From: Myxococcales bacterium
Lineage (GTDB): Bacteria; Myxococcota_A; Polyangia; Polyangiales; Polyangiaceae
Assembly: GCA_016720545.1 (NCBI GenBank)
Contig: JADKKK010000013.1
Span: 133,747 to 197,746 of the forward strand
Reading direction: 5' to 3'
DNA length: 64,000 nt
Shown here: one piece after another, positions 18,899 to 27,840 of the stretch
Layout: the number at the start of each line of letters is the position of its first letter
Numbering within the stretch: the first letter of the stretch is position 1
The notes under the pieces: generated by a model
What the model saw: only the letters and a program-made list of their open reading frames with translations
Told to the model about the DNA's origin: nothing
Database searches by the model: none
Translations under genes and position numbers: made by a program

Positions 18899-19572
18899 TC
18901 GGCCGCTCGCCCCGCTCGCCCCGCTCGCCCCGCTCGCGCCGGAGCCGTGGCTACACGGCCGTGGAGGTGCTCATCGCGCTGACGCTCTTCGCGGTCGGCA
19001 CCGCCGGTGTCCTCAGCCTGCAGCGCGCCTCCATCGTCGGCTCGGCCGACGCGCGGCGCAGCGACGTGGCGTCCGCGATCGCGTCCGAGTGGCTCGAGCG
19101 CCTCCGCCAAGACTCGCTCGCTTGGAACCTGCCCAACGCGGCGAACCCGGGCGCGGCGAGCAACCACGGCACCGCCACCAAGTACCTCGGCGTGGTGGTC
19201 GACGGCCCCACGGGCACCTCCGACGCGGGCGCCGCCTCCCCGTGGATCACGCCGACCGTGCCGGGTACCACGGCCGACCGCGATCGCCTCGGCTCGCCCT
19301 CGTACGACATCGTGGGGCGACCGCTCGTCACCGCCGACGTGCCCAATTTCGGGGTCTACTGCACCCAGTACCGCCTCCAGTGGATCTCCTACGACAACAG
19401 CGGCCCCCTCGTGATCGGCGGCATGATGCGCGCCGAGGTGCGCGTGCTCTACCTCACGAGCGGCGACCGCCTCCCCTGCGCCGCGCTCACGGGCGATCCC
19501 CCGGTGCCCGCGGGCTTCCCCACCGGCTACAAGTCCATCAACATGACCATGGCCTTGAGGCAGAACCCGTGA
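18895..19572 (+). CDS. pilV: Type IV minor pilin, PilV-like
   Basis: 225 residues from ATG 18895, which overlaps the previous stop (ATGA), with GAGG just upstream. The leader is a PRSPRSPRS repeat encoded by a CGCTCGCCC microsatellite, followed by RSRG and Y-T-A-V-E-V (Glu +5) and the helix LIALTLFAVGTAGVLSLQRA, typical of PilV-type prepilins. Two cysteines lie in YCTQYR and LPCAALTG. It lies between the FimU-like and PilW-like genes as in Pseudomonas fimU-pilV-pilW-pilX-pilY1. The end overlaps the GTG of the next gene. Confidence 0.83.
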   Translation: MIGRSPRSPRSPRSRRSRGYTAVEVLIALTLFAVGTAGVLSLQRASIVGSADARRSDVASAIASEWLERLRQDSLAWNLPNAANPGAASNHGTATKYLGVVVDGPTGTSDAGAASPWITPTVPGTTADRDRLGSPSYDIVGRPLVTADVPNFGVYCTQYRLQWISYDNSGPLVIGGMMRAEVRVLYLTSGDRLPCAALTGDPPVPAGFPTGYKSINMTMALRQNP

Positions 19573-20954
19573 CCCCCCACGCTGCCCACACCCTTCGCCT
19601 GGGCCGCGCGGCTCGCTCGCCGCGCGCGTCGGCCCGCGGCTTCACCCTCGTCGAGCTCCTCGTGTCGCTGGTGGCGGGCCTCGTCATCGGCCTCGCGGTC
19701 GTCACGCTCTCAAAGAGCGTGGCGCAGCAGTTCCACGAGGAGTCGCGCGCGAACGCCGCGCAGGCCAGCGCACGCCTCTCGTCGCTGCGCCTCCGCGCCG
19801 ACATCTCCCGCGCGGGGCTCATGGGCACGGGCAACATCGTGCGCGACCCCAAGGCGGCGCACCTCCCGGGCGGCAACGGCGCCAAGGGCATCCCCGGGCT
19901 CCAGCAGCTGAGCGGCGTCCGCGTCTTCACGGGCGGCAGCCTCATCCCGCCTTCCCAGGCGAACACCCTCCAGCTCTCGGTGGTGCTGCCGTCGATCAAC
20001 GCCGGGTGCGCCGCGCAGACCCCCGCGCTCACGCCCGACTCCTTCGCGGTGTGGGGCAACATGACGAGCGGTGACGAGTACTTCGGCACGGTCGACGACA
20101 CCGCGCCGAGCGCGTGCGGCGGCAAGCGCGTCGTGCTGAACCCCACCGACCCGTCCCTGCTCCGCATTCTCCGCGATCCCAACGGCGTCGCCGTGCCCGC
20201 GGCGCAAGCGCAGGCCGCGCTCTCGCAGGTGTTCGCGCCGATCGCGAACCAGTCGTTCTTCGCCCGCGTGACCGACAACAAGGGCTACTACCACTTCGCC
20301 ACGACGTGCGCGGTGCCGGTGCTCTACAACGGCGTCACCGCCACGATCGAGCTCGCGGGCGTCAACGCGACGCTCACCTCGGCGCAGACCAACGAGAAGG
20401 GCGGCGTCGGCGGCTCGGAGGAGATCGCCATCTCGCCCTTGCACGGCGTGTATTGGTTCATCGGGCGCCGCGTCAACGTCAACCTGGAGAACGCCGGCTC
20501 GACCGACCAGTCGGCCCAGAAGTACGACCTGATGCGCGCGTGGGTGAACTCGGGCGGCGTGGCCCTCGTGAACGAGGCCGAGGTGGTGAGCGAGTACGCG
20601 GTCGATCTCAAGGTGGGCTTCACCGTCGACGATCCCTCGCAGCCCGACACCTCCGTGAACAAGTCGTTGACCTTCCCGTTCTCCGCGACGGCGGTGGCGA
20701 AGGCGCCTTGGGCCAACCGCGACCTCACCTCCGCCGTGCCCATCGTGCCGAACCGCGGCTCGCAGGGTCCCCACCGCATTCGGTCGCTCCGCTACCGCCT
20801 CACCACCCGCGCCGCGCAGACCGATCGCGACGACCCGTTCGTCGTCGCCGGCAGCGACTACATGTACCGCTACCGCATCAACAACAAGTATGCGCGCGTC
20901 CGTGTCATGACGGGCGAGGTCGCCCTCGTGAACCAAGCAAGGATGTCCTACTGA
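19569..20954 (+). CDS. pilW: Type IV minor pilin, PilW-like
   Basis: 461 residues from GTG 19569, which overlaps the previous TGA. The prepilin signal is SARG then F-T-L-V-E-L and LVSLVAGLVIGLAVVTLSKS, with Glu +5. The rest is a long extracellular domain with cysteines in NAGCAAQ, SACGGKR and TTCAVP. PilW proteins are usually 270-400 residues, so this one is long; the length fits myxobacterial minor pilins, which are often enlarged. The stop overlaps the ATG of pilX by one base. Confidence 0.83.
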   Translation: MTPHAAHTLRLGRAARSPRASARGFTLVELLVSLVAGLVIGLAVVTLSKSVAQQFHEESRANAAQASARLSSLRLRADISRAGLMGTGNIVRDPKAAHLPGGNGAKGIPGLQQLSGVRVFTGGSLIPPSQANTLQLSVVLPSINAGCAAQTPALTPDSFAVWGNMTSGDEYFGTVDDTAPSACGGKRVVLNPTDPSLLRILRDPNGVAVPAAQAQAALSQVFAPIANQSFFARVTDNKGYYHFATTCAVPVLYNGVTATIELAGVNATLTSAQTNEKGGVGGSEEIAISPLHGVYWFIGRRVNVNLENAGSTDQSAQKYDLMRAWVNSGGVALVNEAEVVSEYAVDLKVGFTVDDPSQPDTSVNKSLTFPFSATAVAKAPWANRDLTSAVPIVPNRGSQGPHRIRSLRYRLTTRAAQTDRDDPFVVAGSDYMYRYRINNKYARVRVMTGEVALVNQARMSY

Positions 20955-21640
20955 TGGCTCCGTCGCCCTCGCCCTCGCCCTCGGCCTCGCCCTCGCCGGC
21001 GCGAACGCGCGCCGGTCGCGTCGCCAGGCTCAGCGCCCGTAAGGCGCAGCGTGGCGCGGTCGTCTTCATCGTGGCGATGACCCTCGCGCTGCTCGCGCTC
21101 ATGGGCGTGTACGCCATCTCGAGCTCGGCGACCGAGGTGCGCTCGGCAGGCTACGTCCGCCAGGCGACCCAGGCGCACTACCTCTCGGAGTACGCGCTCG
21201 GCGCCGTGGTGAACCACATCACCGCGCAGAACGCCGACTACATGGTCAACACGCTGCTGCTCGCCAAGACCACGCCGACGACCGACTGCCTGTCGGTGCC
21301 GACCTACACCACCGCCACCCCGATCGCGCGAGCGTGCATGCGCTTCAGCCAGGCCGAGTTCGAGAACACCTGGCAGGGCCGGCCCATGCTCACCGAGTAC
21401 AGCCTCGGCCAGCGCGGCAACACCACCATGCAGGGCACCGTGTTCGCCGAGCTGACCAACCCCGCGCTCACCCAGCCCCCGCCGGGCTTCGACCAGGCGC
21501 TCGGGCTCAACTTCGCGCGGGTCACCATCACCACCGGCGGCTCGGTGCAGGCCGGCGGGTTCGACCCCACTCGCCTCGAGAACCGCACCCTCGAGATGGG
21601 CCGCGCGCGCATCATCGTGGGCCCGGTCAAGAGCCGCTAG
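20954..21640 (+). CDS. pilX: PilX-like minor pilin assembly protein
   Basis: 228 residues from ATG 20954. The leader is PSPSPSPSASPSP, encoded by a short CGCCCT repeat, then KAQRG and AVVFIVAMTLALLALMGVYA. As in the PilX_N family, there is no Glu at +5. The following segment (SAGYVRQATQAHYLSEYALG) is the usual PilX amphipathic helix. One cysteine pair (DCLSVP and ACMRFS) may form a disulphide. It is followed by pilY1 after 72 bases. Confidence 0.82.
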   Translation: MAPSPSPSPSASPSPARTRAGRVARLSARKAQRGAVVFIVAMTLALLALMGVYAISSSATEVRSAGYVRQATQAHYLSEYALGAVVNHITAQNADYMVNTLLLAKTTPTTDCLSVPTYTTATPIARACMRFSQAEFENTWQGRPMLTEYSLGQRGNTTMQGTVFAELTNPALTQPPPGFDQALGLNFARVTITTGGSVQAGGFDPTRLENRTLEMGRARIIVGPVKSR

Positions 21641-21712
21641 CCGCGGCCACACAGCGAAAACGTGAGCAATACCAACACGATGCGAACGATGAGCGGAAAC
21701 TCGGAGGAACCT

Positions 21713-24700
21713 ATGGCCACTCGAACCACCTCGGCGGCGTCTCGCTCGTCTCGCTCGTCGGGCGCGCGCGCGGTGGGCCGCGGCCTCGCGCGGGCGCTGG
21801 GCTGCACCGGCGGCGTCCTCGGCCTGCTCATGGCCTCCGGGACGGCGCTCGCGCAGGGCAACGGCGCCTTCGCCAACGCGCCTCCCAACGTGCTGCTGCT
21901 CGTCGACACGTCGGGCTCGATGGAGCGCATGCCGAACGGCTCGCTGCCGGTCTGCACGCCCGGCGTGGCGGGTCAGCAGCCGAACCGGTGGGGCCAGCTC
22001 GTGCAGGGGCTCACCGGCTCGGTTCAGCCCTTCTACAGCTGCGGCCGCATGATGCGCGACGCCACCCCGGCGGTCGGCAGCGATCAGAGCCACACGAGCT
22101 TCATGACCGGGTACTGGTCGAGCTCGCTCGTTGGCGTGACGTCGGCCGAGGCCCGGTACGACGACGGGTACCATCTGCCCCATCACCGGCCCGTGTCGGG
22201 CGAAGCCGCCGCCGCCACGGACGAGGAGGCCGCCTGCTCGTACTTCCCCGATCACCGCGACGGCTCGCTCGGGGCGTTCGGCTCATCGACGTACGACCCC
22301 GACCGCATCGCGACCTACCCGTGGTCGTCGGGCAGCTACACGTTCCCCCCGGCGCAGGCCGACAAGTGCGTGTTCAACCAGGCCGCCGACGGCCAGCTGG
22401 ACAACGCGGGCACGTTCGCCCGCTTCGGCATGATGACGTTCGACAGCGATCCGAGCGCGGGCACCGGCAGGTTCCTCGGGAGCTCGCTCCCGCCGACGTT
22501 TCCGGCGAACATGAACGTAGGCGGCCAGTGGTCGTTCTTGTACTCGAACCGGAACTCCGCCGCCGAGCTGCTCGGCTTCTCGAGCACGTCGAGCGACCCC
22601 AGGTTCCCGCTCAACGGGCTCATCCCGGGGTGCTCGTCGGCCATCAGCATGGCGGTGGGCGCGCGCAACGAGTTCGCGCCCCCGTGGGAGGGGCCGATGA
22701 TCGCCTTCCCCACCCCGAACGCGACCCTGCAGCAGCTGCAGGCGCACAACGACGGCGTCCAGAAGGCGATCCTCGCCGTGCGCCCGTACGGCGGCACCCC
22801 GACGGCGGGCATGATGGCGAGCGCCTACGACTACATGCTCCGCCGCAGCGACGGCCCGCGGAGCGATCCGTTCGTCACGGGCGGCTGCCGCGACCAGTTC
22901 GTCATCCTGCTCACCGACGGCGCGCCCAACCTCGACCTCCGCAACCTCGGCTCGCCCGCGTCCTGCGGCAACGGGGACGAGAACACGACGCCGCCGCTTC
23001 CGCCACAGTACTGCCCCTTCTACCTGCCGAGCCGCACGGCCACCCGCCTGCGCACCGACGTGACGGGCTCCATGAAGCCCATCGAGACCTTCGTGGTGGG
23101 CTTCTCGGTTGGCGGCGACTCGCCCCCGACGGCGGCCGCGAACGACGGCTTCCCCGCCGCGGTGGCGACGCGCACCTGCGCCGAGTGGCGGCAGCTCGCG
23201 GGCAGCTCGACCGCGATGCACACGCAGTGTGTCGCCCAAGGGCCGGCGCTCACGCCGCCGGGCCCGGCCTTCGGCTCCACCGCGCGCGCCTGCTGCGAGC
23301 TGAACGACATCGCGCTGAAGGGGGATCCCGCCGGCACGCGCGGCGCGTTCTTCGCCGAAAACCAGTCGGATCTCGCGAACGTGTTCGGCGGAATCCTCGG
23401 CCGCATCGCGCGGGGCGCGAGCACCCGCGCCATCCCGGCGTACTCGAGCCCCGTCACCTACACCGTGGCGGGTCCTGCGACCGTAACGCAGAGCTCCACC
23501 GTCGTGGCCTCGTTCAACGCCGACCCCGCGAGCACGTCGACCAACCAGACCTCGTCGGCGAACATCTGGTCGGGCAACCTCACGCGGCAGCGCTCGGTGT
23601 GTCAGGGTGGCGCCACGGTGGAACAGCCCGCGACCGGCGCCGGCGACAATTTCGAAGCGACGATGCAGGCCGAGGTCACCTCCGGCACGCCCACCAAGCA
23701 GCGCTACTTCTTCACCGCGGTGCCCACGCAGGTCGGCGGGGCGGTCGACGGCGACGAGACCCTGCGCCCGTACCTCGCGAGCGATCCCGACGGCGTGACC
23801 GCCTATGGCGCCGCCGAGACCCTGCTCACCCGGGCCTCGGTCGCCGACTCGACCACGTTCCGCAACGCCCTGAGAAGCGGCGCCACGGCCAAAGACGTCG
23901 AGGACATGTTCAACGTGAAGAAGGACTCGTGCCGCGAGGTGGCGGTCAAAGGCAAGAAGAACAAGCTCCCCAAGAAGGAGAGCGTCGACTGCGCCCGCGT
24001 CGTGTGGGGCTTCGCCACCGCGGCGCGGCCGGCCGACCTGGGGGCAGCCGAGGCCGACTTCGCGGTCCGCTGCCCGTACGGCGGCGGCCCCGGCCAGAGC
24101 CTGAACCCGGCGGACTGCAAGCCGCTCGGGGCCGTGATTCGCTCGTCGCCGGCGATCGTCAGCGCGCCCTCGTCGCTGCTGCGAGACGAGGGCTACCGCA
24201 AGTTCGTCGAGCTGTTCAAGGACCGGCGCCAGACCCTCTACACCGCGACGGCGGACGGCCTCCTCCACGCGTTCGACGTGAACTACCCGCTGAACGCCAC
24301 CAACAACGGCATCGAGCTGTGGGCGTTCGTGCCGCCGGCGGCCATCGGTCAGCTCACGACGAACTTCCCGGGCGGACAGCGCACGCTGCTCGACGGTACG
24401 CCCGTCGTGAAGGACGTGGTCTTCAAGCGCACGAAGACCCAGGTCGGCTCCGACGTGCCGTGGCACACCGCGCTCGTGGCGGGGCTCGGCAAGGACGGCT
24501 ACTTCGCCCTCGACGTGACCGCGGACGGGCAAATCCCGAACGACGGCGCCTACCAGCGCGTGACCACTTTCACTACCAGCGCGCTCGACACGGTGCTCCG
24601 GCCGGCCCCGCCGAGCAAGCCGGTCGGGCCACATTTCCTCTGGCAGCTCTCCTCGACGCAGGCGAACAACAGCGGCGACAAGGGCAAGAAGAAGGGCCAC

Positions 24701-25933
24701 AAGAACAAGAAGGGCGACGACCTCTACGCCATCTTCGGCGACAAGACCGGCACGCCGGCGATCACGACCGTGGTCATCGGCAACGTCGAGGTGGGCGTCG
24801 CGATCCTCCCCGGTGGCATCGACACCACCATCCCGTCGGGCCCCTCGTGCACACGCCGCACGAGCCCCCTCTACAACTTCCCGCTCGCCAAAGACCAGGT
24901 CATGAACCCGCGCTCCACGGTGCGGGGCTGGGCGGCCAACTGCAACGGCGTCGTCGCGGGCCGCAGCGTCACCGTCGTGCGCCTCGACACGGGCGAGATC
25001 ATCAAACATTTCGCTCGCGATCTCGCGGGCGACAACGACGTCCCGAAGCGAATCCACGACAAGGGCGTGGTCATCAACAGCCCGTTCGACGCGCCCATCA
25101 CGGGCACGCCGGTGGTGTTCCCCGCCGAGGTGGGCGCCCTCGCGCAGAAGGTCTTCGTGGGTGACGCCGACGGCACGCTCTACCGCCTCAGCCTCTCCGA
25201 CCCGAACCCGAACAACTGGCGCGCCGAGCTCTTCCTCGACACCCGGGGCGTCGCGTTCTCGGCCGCCGACTTCGTGGGCGACAAGCCCATCGTGGTGCCA
25301 CCGGTCATCTCGCTCAGCGAGACCGGCAACCTCGTCATCGGCGTGGCGAACGGCGATCAAGAGGACTTCGGGACGAAGCCCGCGAACGACAGCAACATGC
25401 TCTGGTCGGTGACCGAGATCCCGACCACGGTGGCCGGGCAGCCGGCGCGCCCGAGCCTGAACTGGTTCATGAAGTTCACCAGCGGGGAGCGCGTGACCGG
25501 CCCCATGGCCGTGTTCGACAAGACGCTCCATTTCGCCACCTACAAAGTGGGCCTCGCGGGCACCGCGTGCACCGTGGGCTCCTCCTACCTCTACGGACGC
25601 GACTACGTCGCGCCGCAGAACGCGGGCAACCTGGCCCTCGGTGGCCAGTACCGTTCGCCGGCCGCGTCGCCGTTCACGGCCGTCGGGCCCGAGCTCATCC
25701 CGGGCGTGTCGATCCGCGCGAGCCAGGCGTGCGCGGTCGACCAGCCGAGCAACGACTACTTCGGCGGCACCCGCATCGGCGCGAAGCTGACGACGCCGAC
25801 GTCGTACTCGCTCGTCGCGAACATCGCCGCCTCGAACAGCGCGCCCGGCGTGCCCGTGAAGCAGATCTCGAAGCCGCTCGCCCTCCCGCGCACACGCACC
25901 GTCGTCGACGCGTGGGCCTCGATCGTGGAATGA
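21713..25933 (+). CDS. pilY1: PilY1-like pilus tip adhesin/assembly factor
   Basis: 1406 residues from ATG 21713, chosen over GTG 21662 because GGAGG lies 5 bases before it. A signal peptide ends at about ALA-Q (residues 47-48). A von Willebrand A domain follows, with the MIDAS motif DTSGSM at residues 65-70 and LLTDGAPN near 400. The C-terminal half is the PilY1 beta-propeller: QTLYTATADGLLHAFDVNYP, WAFVPPA, FVGDADGTLYRLSL. PilY1 works at the pilus tip in assembly, calcium-dependent retraction control and adhesion. Two Lys-rich inserts (KGKKNKLPKKE, KGKKKGHKNKKGDD) interrupt the propeller region and are unusual. The stop overlaps the next ATG. Confidence 0.9.
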   Translation: MATRTTSAASRSSRSSGARAVGRGLARALGCTGGVLGLLMASGTALAQGNGAFANAPPNVLLLVDTSGSMERMPNGSLPVCTPGVAGQQPNRWGQLVQGLTGSVQPFYSCGRMMRDATPAVGSDQSHTSFMTGYWSSSLVGVTSAEARYDDGYHLPHHRPVSGEAAAATDEEAACSYFPDHRDGSLGAFGSSTYDPDRIATYPWSSGSYTFPPAQADKCVFNQAADGQLDNAGTFARFGMMTFDSDPSAGTGRFLGSSLPPTFPANMNVGGQWSFLYSNRNSAAELLGFSSTSSDPRFPLNGLIPGCSSAISMAVGARNEFAPPWEGPMIAFPTPNATLQQLQAHNDGVQKAILAVRPYGGTPTAGMMASAYDYMLRRSDGPRSDPFVTGGCRDQFVILLTDGAPNLDLRNLGSPASCGNGDENTTPPLPPQYCPFYLPSRTATRLRTDVTGSMKPIETFVVGFSVGGDSPPTAAANDGFPAAVATRTCAEWRQLAGSSTAMHTQCVAQGPALTPPGPAFGSTARACCELNDIALKGDPAGTRGAFFAENQSDLANVFGGILGRIARGASTRAIPAYSSPVTYTVAGPATVTQSSTVVASFNADPASTSTNQTSSANIWSGNLTRQRSVCQGGATVEQPATGAGDNFEATMQAEVTSGTPTKQRYFFTAVPTQVGGAVDGDETLRPYLASDPDGVTAYGAAETLLTRASVADSTTFRNALRSGATAKDVEDMFNVKKDSCREVAVKGKKNKLPKKESVDCARVVWGFATAARPADLGAAEADFAVRCPYGGGPGQSLNPADCKPLGAVIRSSPAIVSAPSSLLRDEGYRKFVELFKDRRQTLYTATADGLLHAFDVNYPLNATNNGIELWAFVPPAAIGQLTTNFPGGQRTLLDGTPVVKDVVFKRTKTQVGSDVPWHTALVAGLGKDGYFALDVTADGQIPNDGAYQRVTTFTTSALDTVLRPAPPSKPVGPHFLWQLSSTQANNSGDKGKKKGHKNKKGDDLYAIFGDKTGTPAITTVVIGNVEVGVAILPGGIDTTIPSGPSCTRRTSPLYNFPLAKDQVMNPRSTVRGWAANCNGVVAGRSVTVVRLDTGEIIKHFARDLAGDNDVPKRIHDKGVVINSPFDAPITGTPVVFPAEVGALAQKVFVGDADGTLYRLSLSDPNPNNWRAELFLDTRGVAFSAADFVGDKPIVVPPVISLSETGNLVIGVANGDQEDFGTKPANDSNMLWSVTEIPTTVAGQPARPSLNWFMKFTSGERVTGPMAVFDKTLHFATYKVGLAGTACTVGSSYLYGRDYVAPQNAGNLALGGQYRSPAASPFTAVGPELIPGVSIRASQACAVDQPSNDYFGGTRIGAKLTTPTSYSLVANIAASNSAPGVPVKQISKPLALPRTRTVVDAWASIVE

Positions 25934-26469
25934 GCGTCGCGTCGCCACCCCGCCGCCTCGAGCCCCTCACCCGGGCGTCGCTCACCGCGCTCACGCTCGC
26001 GTGCGCGGGCGCGCTCGGGTGCGGCAAGAGCGAGCCGCCGCCGCCCACGATCACGACGGCGCTCCCCGTGCGCCCGGTCGATCACCTCGCGCCCGGCGAG
26101 CTCATCGACGGCGAAGCTCAAGCGTTCGGTCTGTCGCTCCCACGGGGCCTCTCGATCGTGGGCGGGATCTCAGGGCAGATCACGGGTGAGACCGAGGCCC
26201 CCCCAGAACACGTCTCGAACTACTTCCGCGCCCGCGTCGCCGACGGCAAGATCACCGTGGGGACCACCTCGACCATGTTCGCCCGGGTCCGCGCGAAGGC
26301 GAACCCCTCGCGCGAGCTCGACATCCGGGTCGAGCAGACCCCGAACGGCTCGCGCGTCGACATCATGGACGTGACCCGGCCCGCCGGTCCGGCGCCGACG
26401 AGCGCGGCCGCGGCGCTGAAGGAGGTCGGCCTGGACCCCGCCGGACGCCCCGCGAAGCAGCTCGAGTAG
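25930..26469 (+). CDS. Lipoprotein encoded with the minor pilins
   Basis: 179 residues from ATG 25930, overlapping the pilY1 stop (ATGA). The signal peptide ends in a lipobox-like AGALGC, giving an acylated cysteine at about residue 31. The mature part is a single small alpha/beta domain (SLPRGLSIVGGISGQITG, then VSNYFRARVADGKITVG) with no recognised motif. Its coupling to pilY1 suggests a role in tip assembly or in holding PilY1 at the outer membrane, which is inference. No family recognised. Confidence 0.7.
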   Translation: MSVASPPRRLEPLTRASLTALTLACAGALGCGKSEPPPPTITTALPVRPVDHLAPGELIDGEAQAFGLSLPRGLSIVGGISGQITGETEAPPEHVSNYFRARVADGKITVGTTSTMFARVRAKANPSRELDIRVEQTPNGSRVDIMDVTRPAGPAPTSAAAALKEVGLDPAGRPAKQLE

Positions 26470-26591
26470 CACGCCGCGACCACGTGCAGTCTACACGCAC
26501 AGGTCCGCCGTCACGCGCCTCGGCCTGCCTTCGAGGGCGCTGAGCCGCGCCGCCCTTGCGCCCCGCGAGGGGGGCGTGGCATAGCTCGCCG

Positions 26592-27758
26592 ATGCCGCGG
26601 CCTCTCTCCTCGCTCGGGACGCTCGCGACGCTCCTTGCGTTGGCCGCGCTCGGGCTCGCGGGCGGCTGCGGGGCGCCCACCGAGGCCGCCCCGACCACGT
26701 GCGGCGAGGCGCGCGATCTCGTGTGCGCGATGAGCGACTACGCCTCCACAGGCATCGCCGCCGTGCGCCTGGCGGACGGGTCGAACGAGAGCCGCTTCGG
26801 CGTCGACCTCGGCCGTGATCCCGCCCTCGCGCGGTCCGGCGACAGGCTGTTTCTGGTCGCGCGCGACAGGGACCTCGTCTTCGAGCTCGACCCCACCTGC
26901 GGCGCGCCGATCCGCAAGACGAGCGTCCACGACGACGAGGCGAAGGCGACGCAGAACCCGCAAGACGTCGCGATCGACGCCAGCGGCACGATGTGGATCC
27001 CCCGCTTCAACGACGGGAGCCTCCTCGTCATCCCTGCCAGCGGGCCGCGCGTGGTCCTGTCGCTCGCGGCGTACGACGACGACGGCGCTCCACAGCCCGC
27101 CTCCGCGACGACGCTCGCGACCTCCCGAGGCGAGCGCGTGTTCGTCGCCCTCGAGCGCCTCGATCGCGATCTCGTCTCGCGCCGCCCCTCGGCGATGCTC
27201 GAGGTCGACCCCGCGCGCCGCGCCGTGGTCGCGTCGCACCCGCTCGTGGGGCAGAACCCGTTTGGTCTCGCCGTGGCGCACGAGGGCGCCCTCTGGCTCG
27301 CGGCCGCCGGGGCCGTCGATCTCGCCGACGAGCGCGAGGCGGGCGTGGCCCGGTTCGACCCCGAGACCGGCCAGAGCCACCTCGTGGTGCAGGAGGCGAG
27401 CCTCGGCGGCAGCGTCGTGCAGCTCGCGCTCCGCGGGTCGTGCGGGGCGGCGATCGTCATGAGCGCCACGCGCGACGTGAACGCCACCTCACTCGTGACC
27501 TTCGACGCCTCGCGCGGGGTCGTGGTGCAGCCGGCCTCGGCCGCGGCCCTCTCGACGCCGGGCTTCGAGCTGCAGGGGCTCACGTTCGTGGGCGACACGC
27601 TGTTCGTCGGTGATAGGCGAGCGCTCGCGGGCGGCGGGCACGCGCTCCACGCGTTCGTGATGGAACCCTCCTGCAGGCTCGTCGCAGCCCCGGCGCCTCG
27701 CGTCGCCCTGCCCCAGCGTCCCGTCGCGCTGCGCGCCGTGCGCCCCGCCGCTCGCTGA
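26592..27758 (+). CDS. Exported beta-propeller lipoprotein
   Basis: 388 residues from ATG 26592. The signal peptide LATLLALAALGLAGGC ends in a lipobox. The mature protein has repeated blade-like units (DPALARSGDRLFLVARDRD, QDVAIDASGTMWIPRFNDG, NPFGLAVAHEGALWLAA, LQGLTFVGDTLFVGDRR), typical of NHL/SMP-30-like propellers that bind ligands outside the cell. There is no Shine-Dalgarno sequence; a CATAGCT element ends 5 bases before the ATG, so the mRNA may be leaderless. No substrate can be named. Confidence 0.75.
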   Translation: MPRPLSSLGTLATLLALAALGLAGGCGAPTEAAPTTCGEARDLVCAMSDYASTGIAAVRLADGSNESRFGVDLGRDPALARSGDRLFLVARDRDLVFELDPTCGAPIRKTSVHDDEAKATQNPQDVAIDASGTMWIPRFNDGSLLVIPASGPRVVLSLAAYDDDGAPQPASATTLATSRGERVFVALERLDRDLVSRRPSAMLEVDPARRAVVASHPLVGQNPFGLAVAHEGALWLAAAGAVDLADEREAGVARFDPETGQSHLVVQEASLGGSVVQLALRGSCGAAIVMSATRDVNATSLVTFDASRGVVVQPASAAALSTPGFELQGLTFVGDTLFVGDRRALAGGGHALHAFVMEPSCRLVAAPAPRVALPQRPVALRAVRPAAR

Positions 27759-27840
27759 GCCGTAGGCGGAGCGCCGACCCGGGTGGGGAGCGGGGCGCGA
27801 TAAGTGGCCCGGTGGCGGGCTTCCCTGGTAGTGCCAGCCC

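Noticed and set aside
22283..25948. A 1221-codon minus-strand frame opposite pilY1
   Set aside because: Antisense shadow; pilY1 has signal peptide, vWA and propeller motifs and operonic overlaps.
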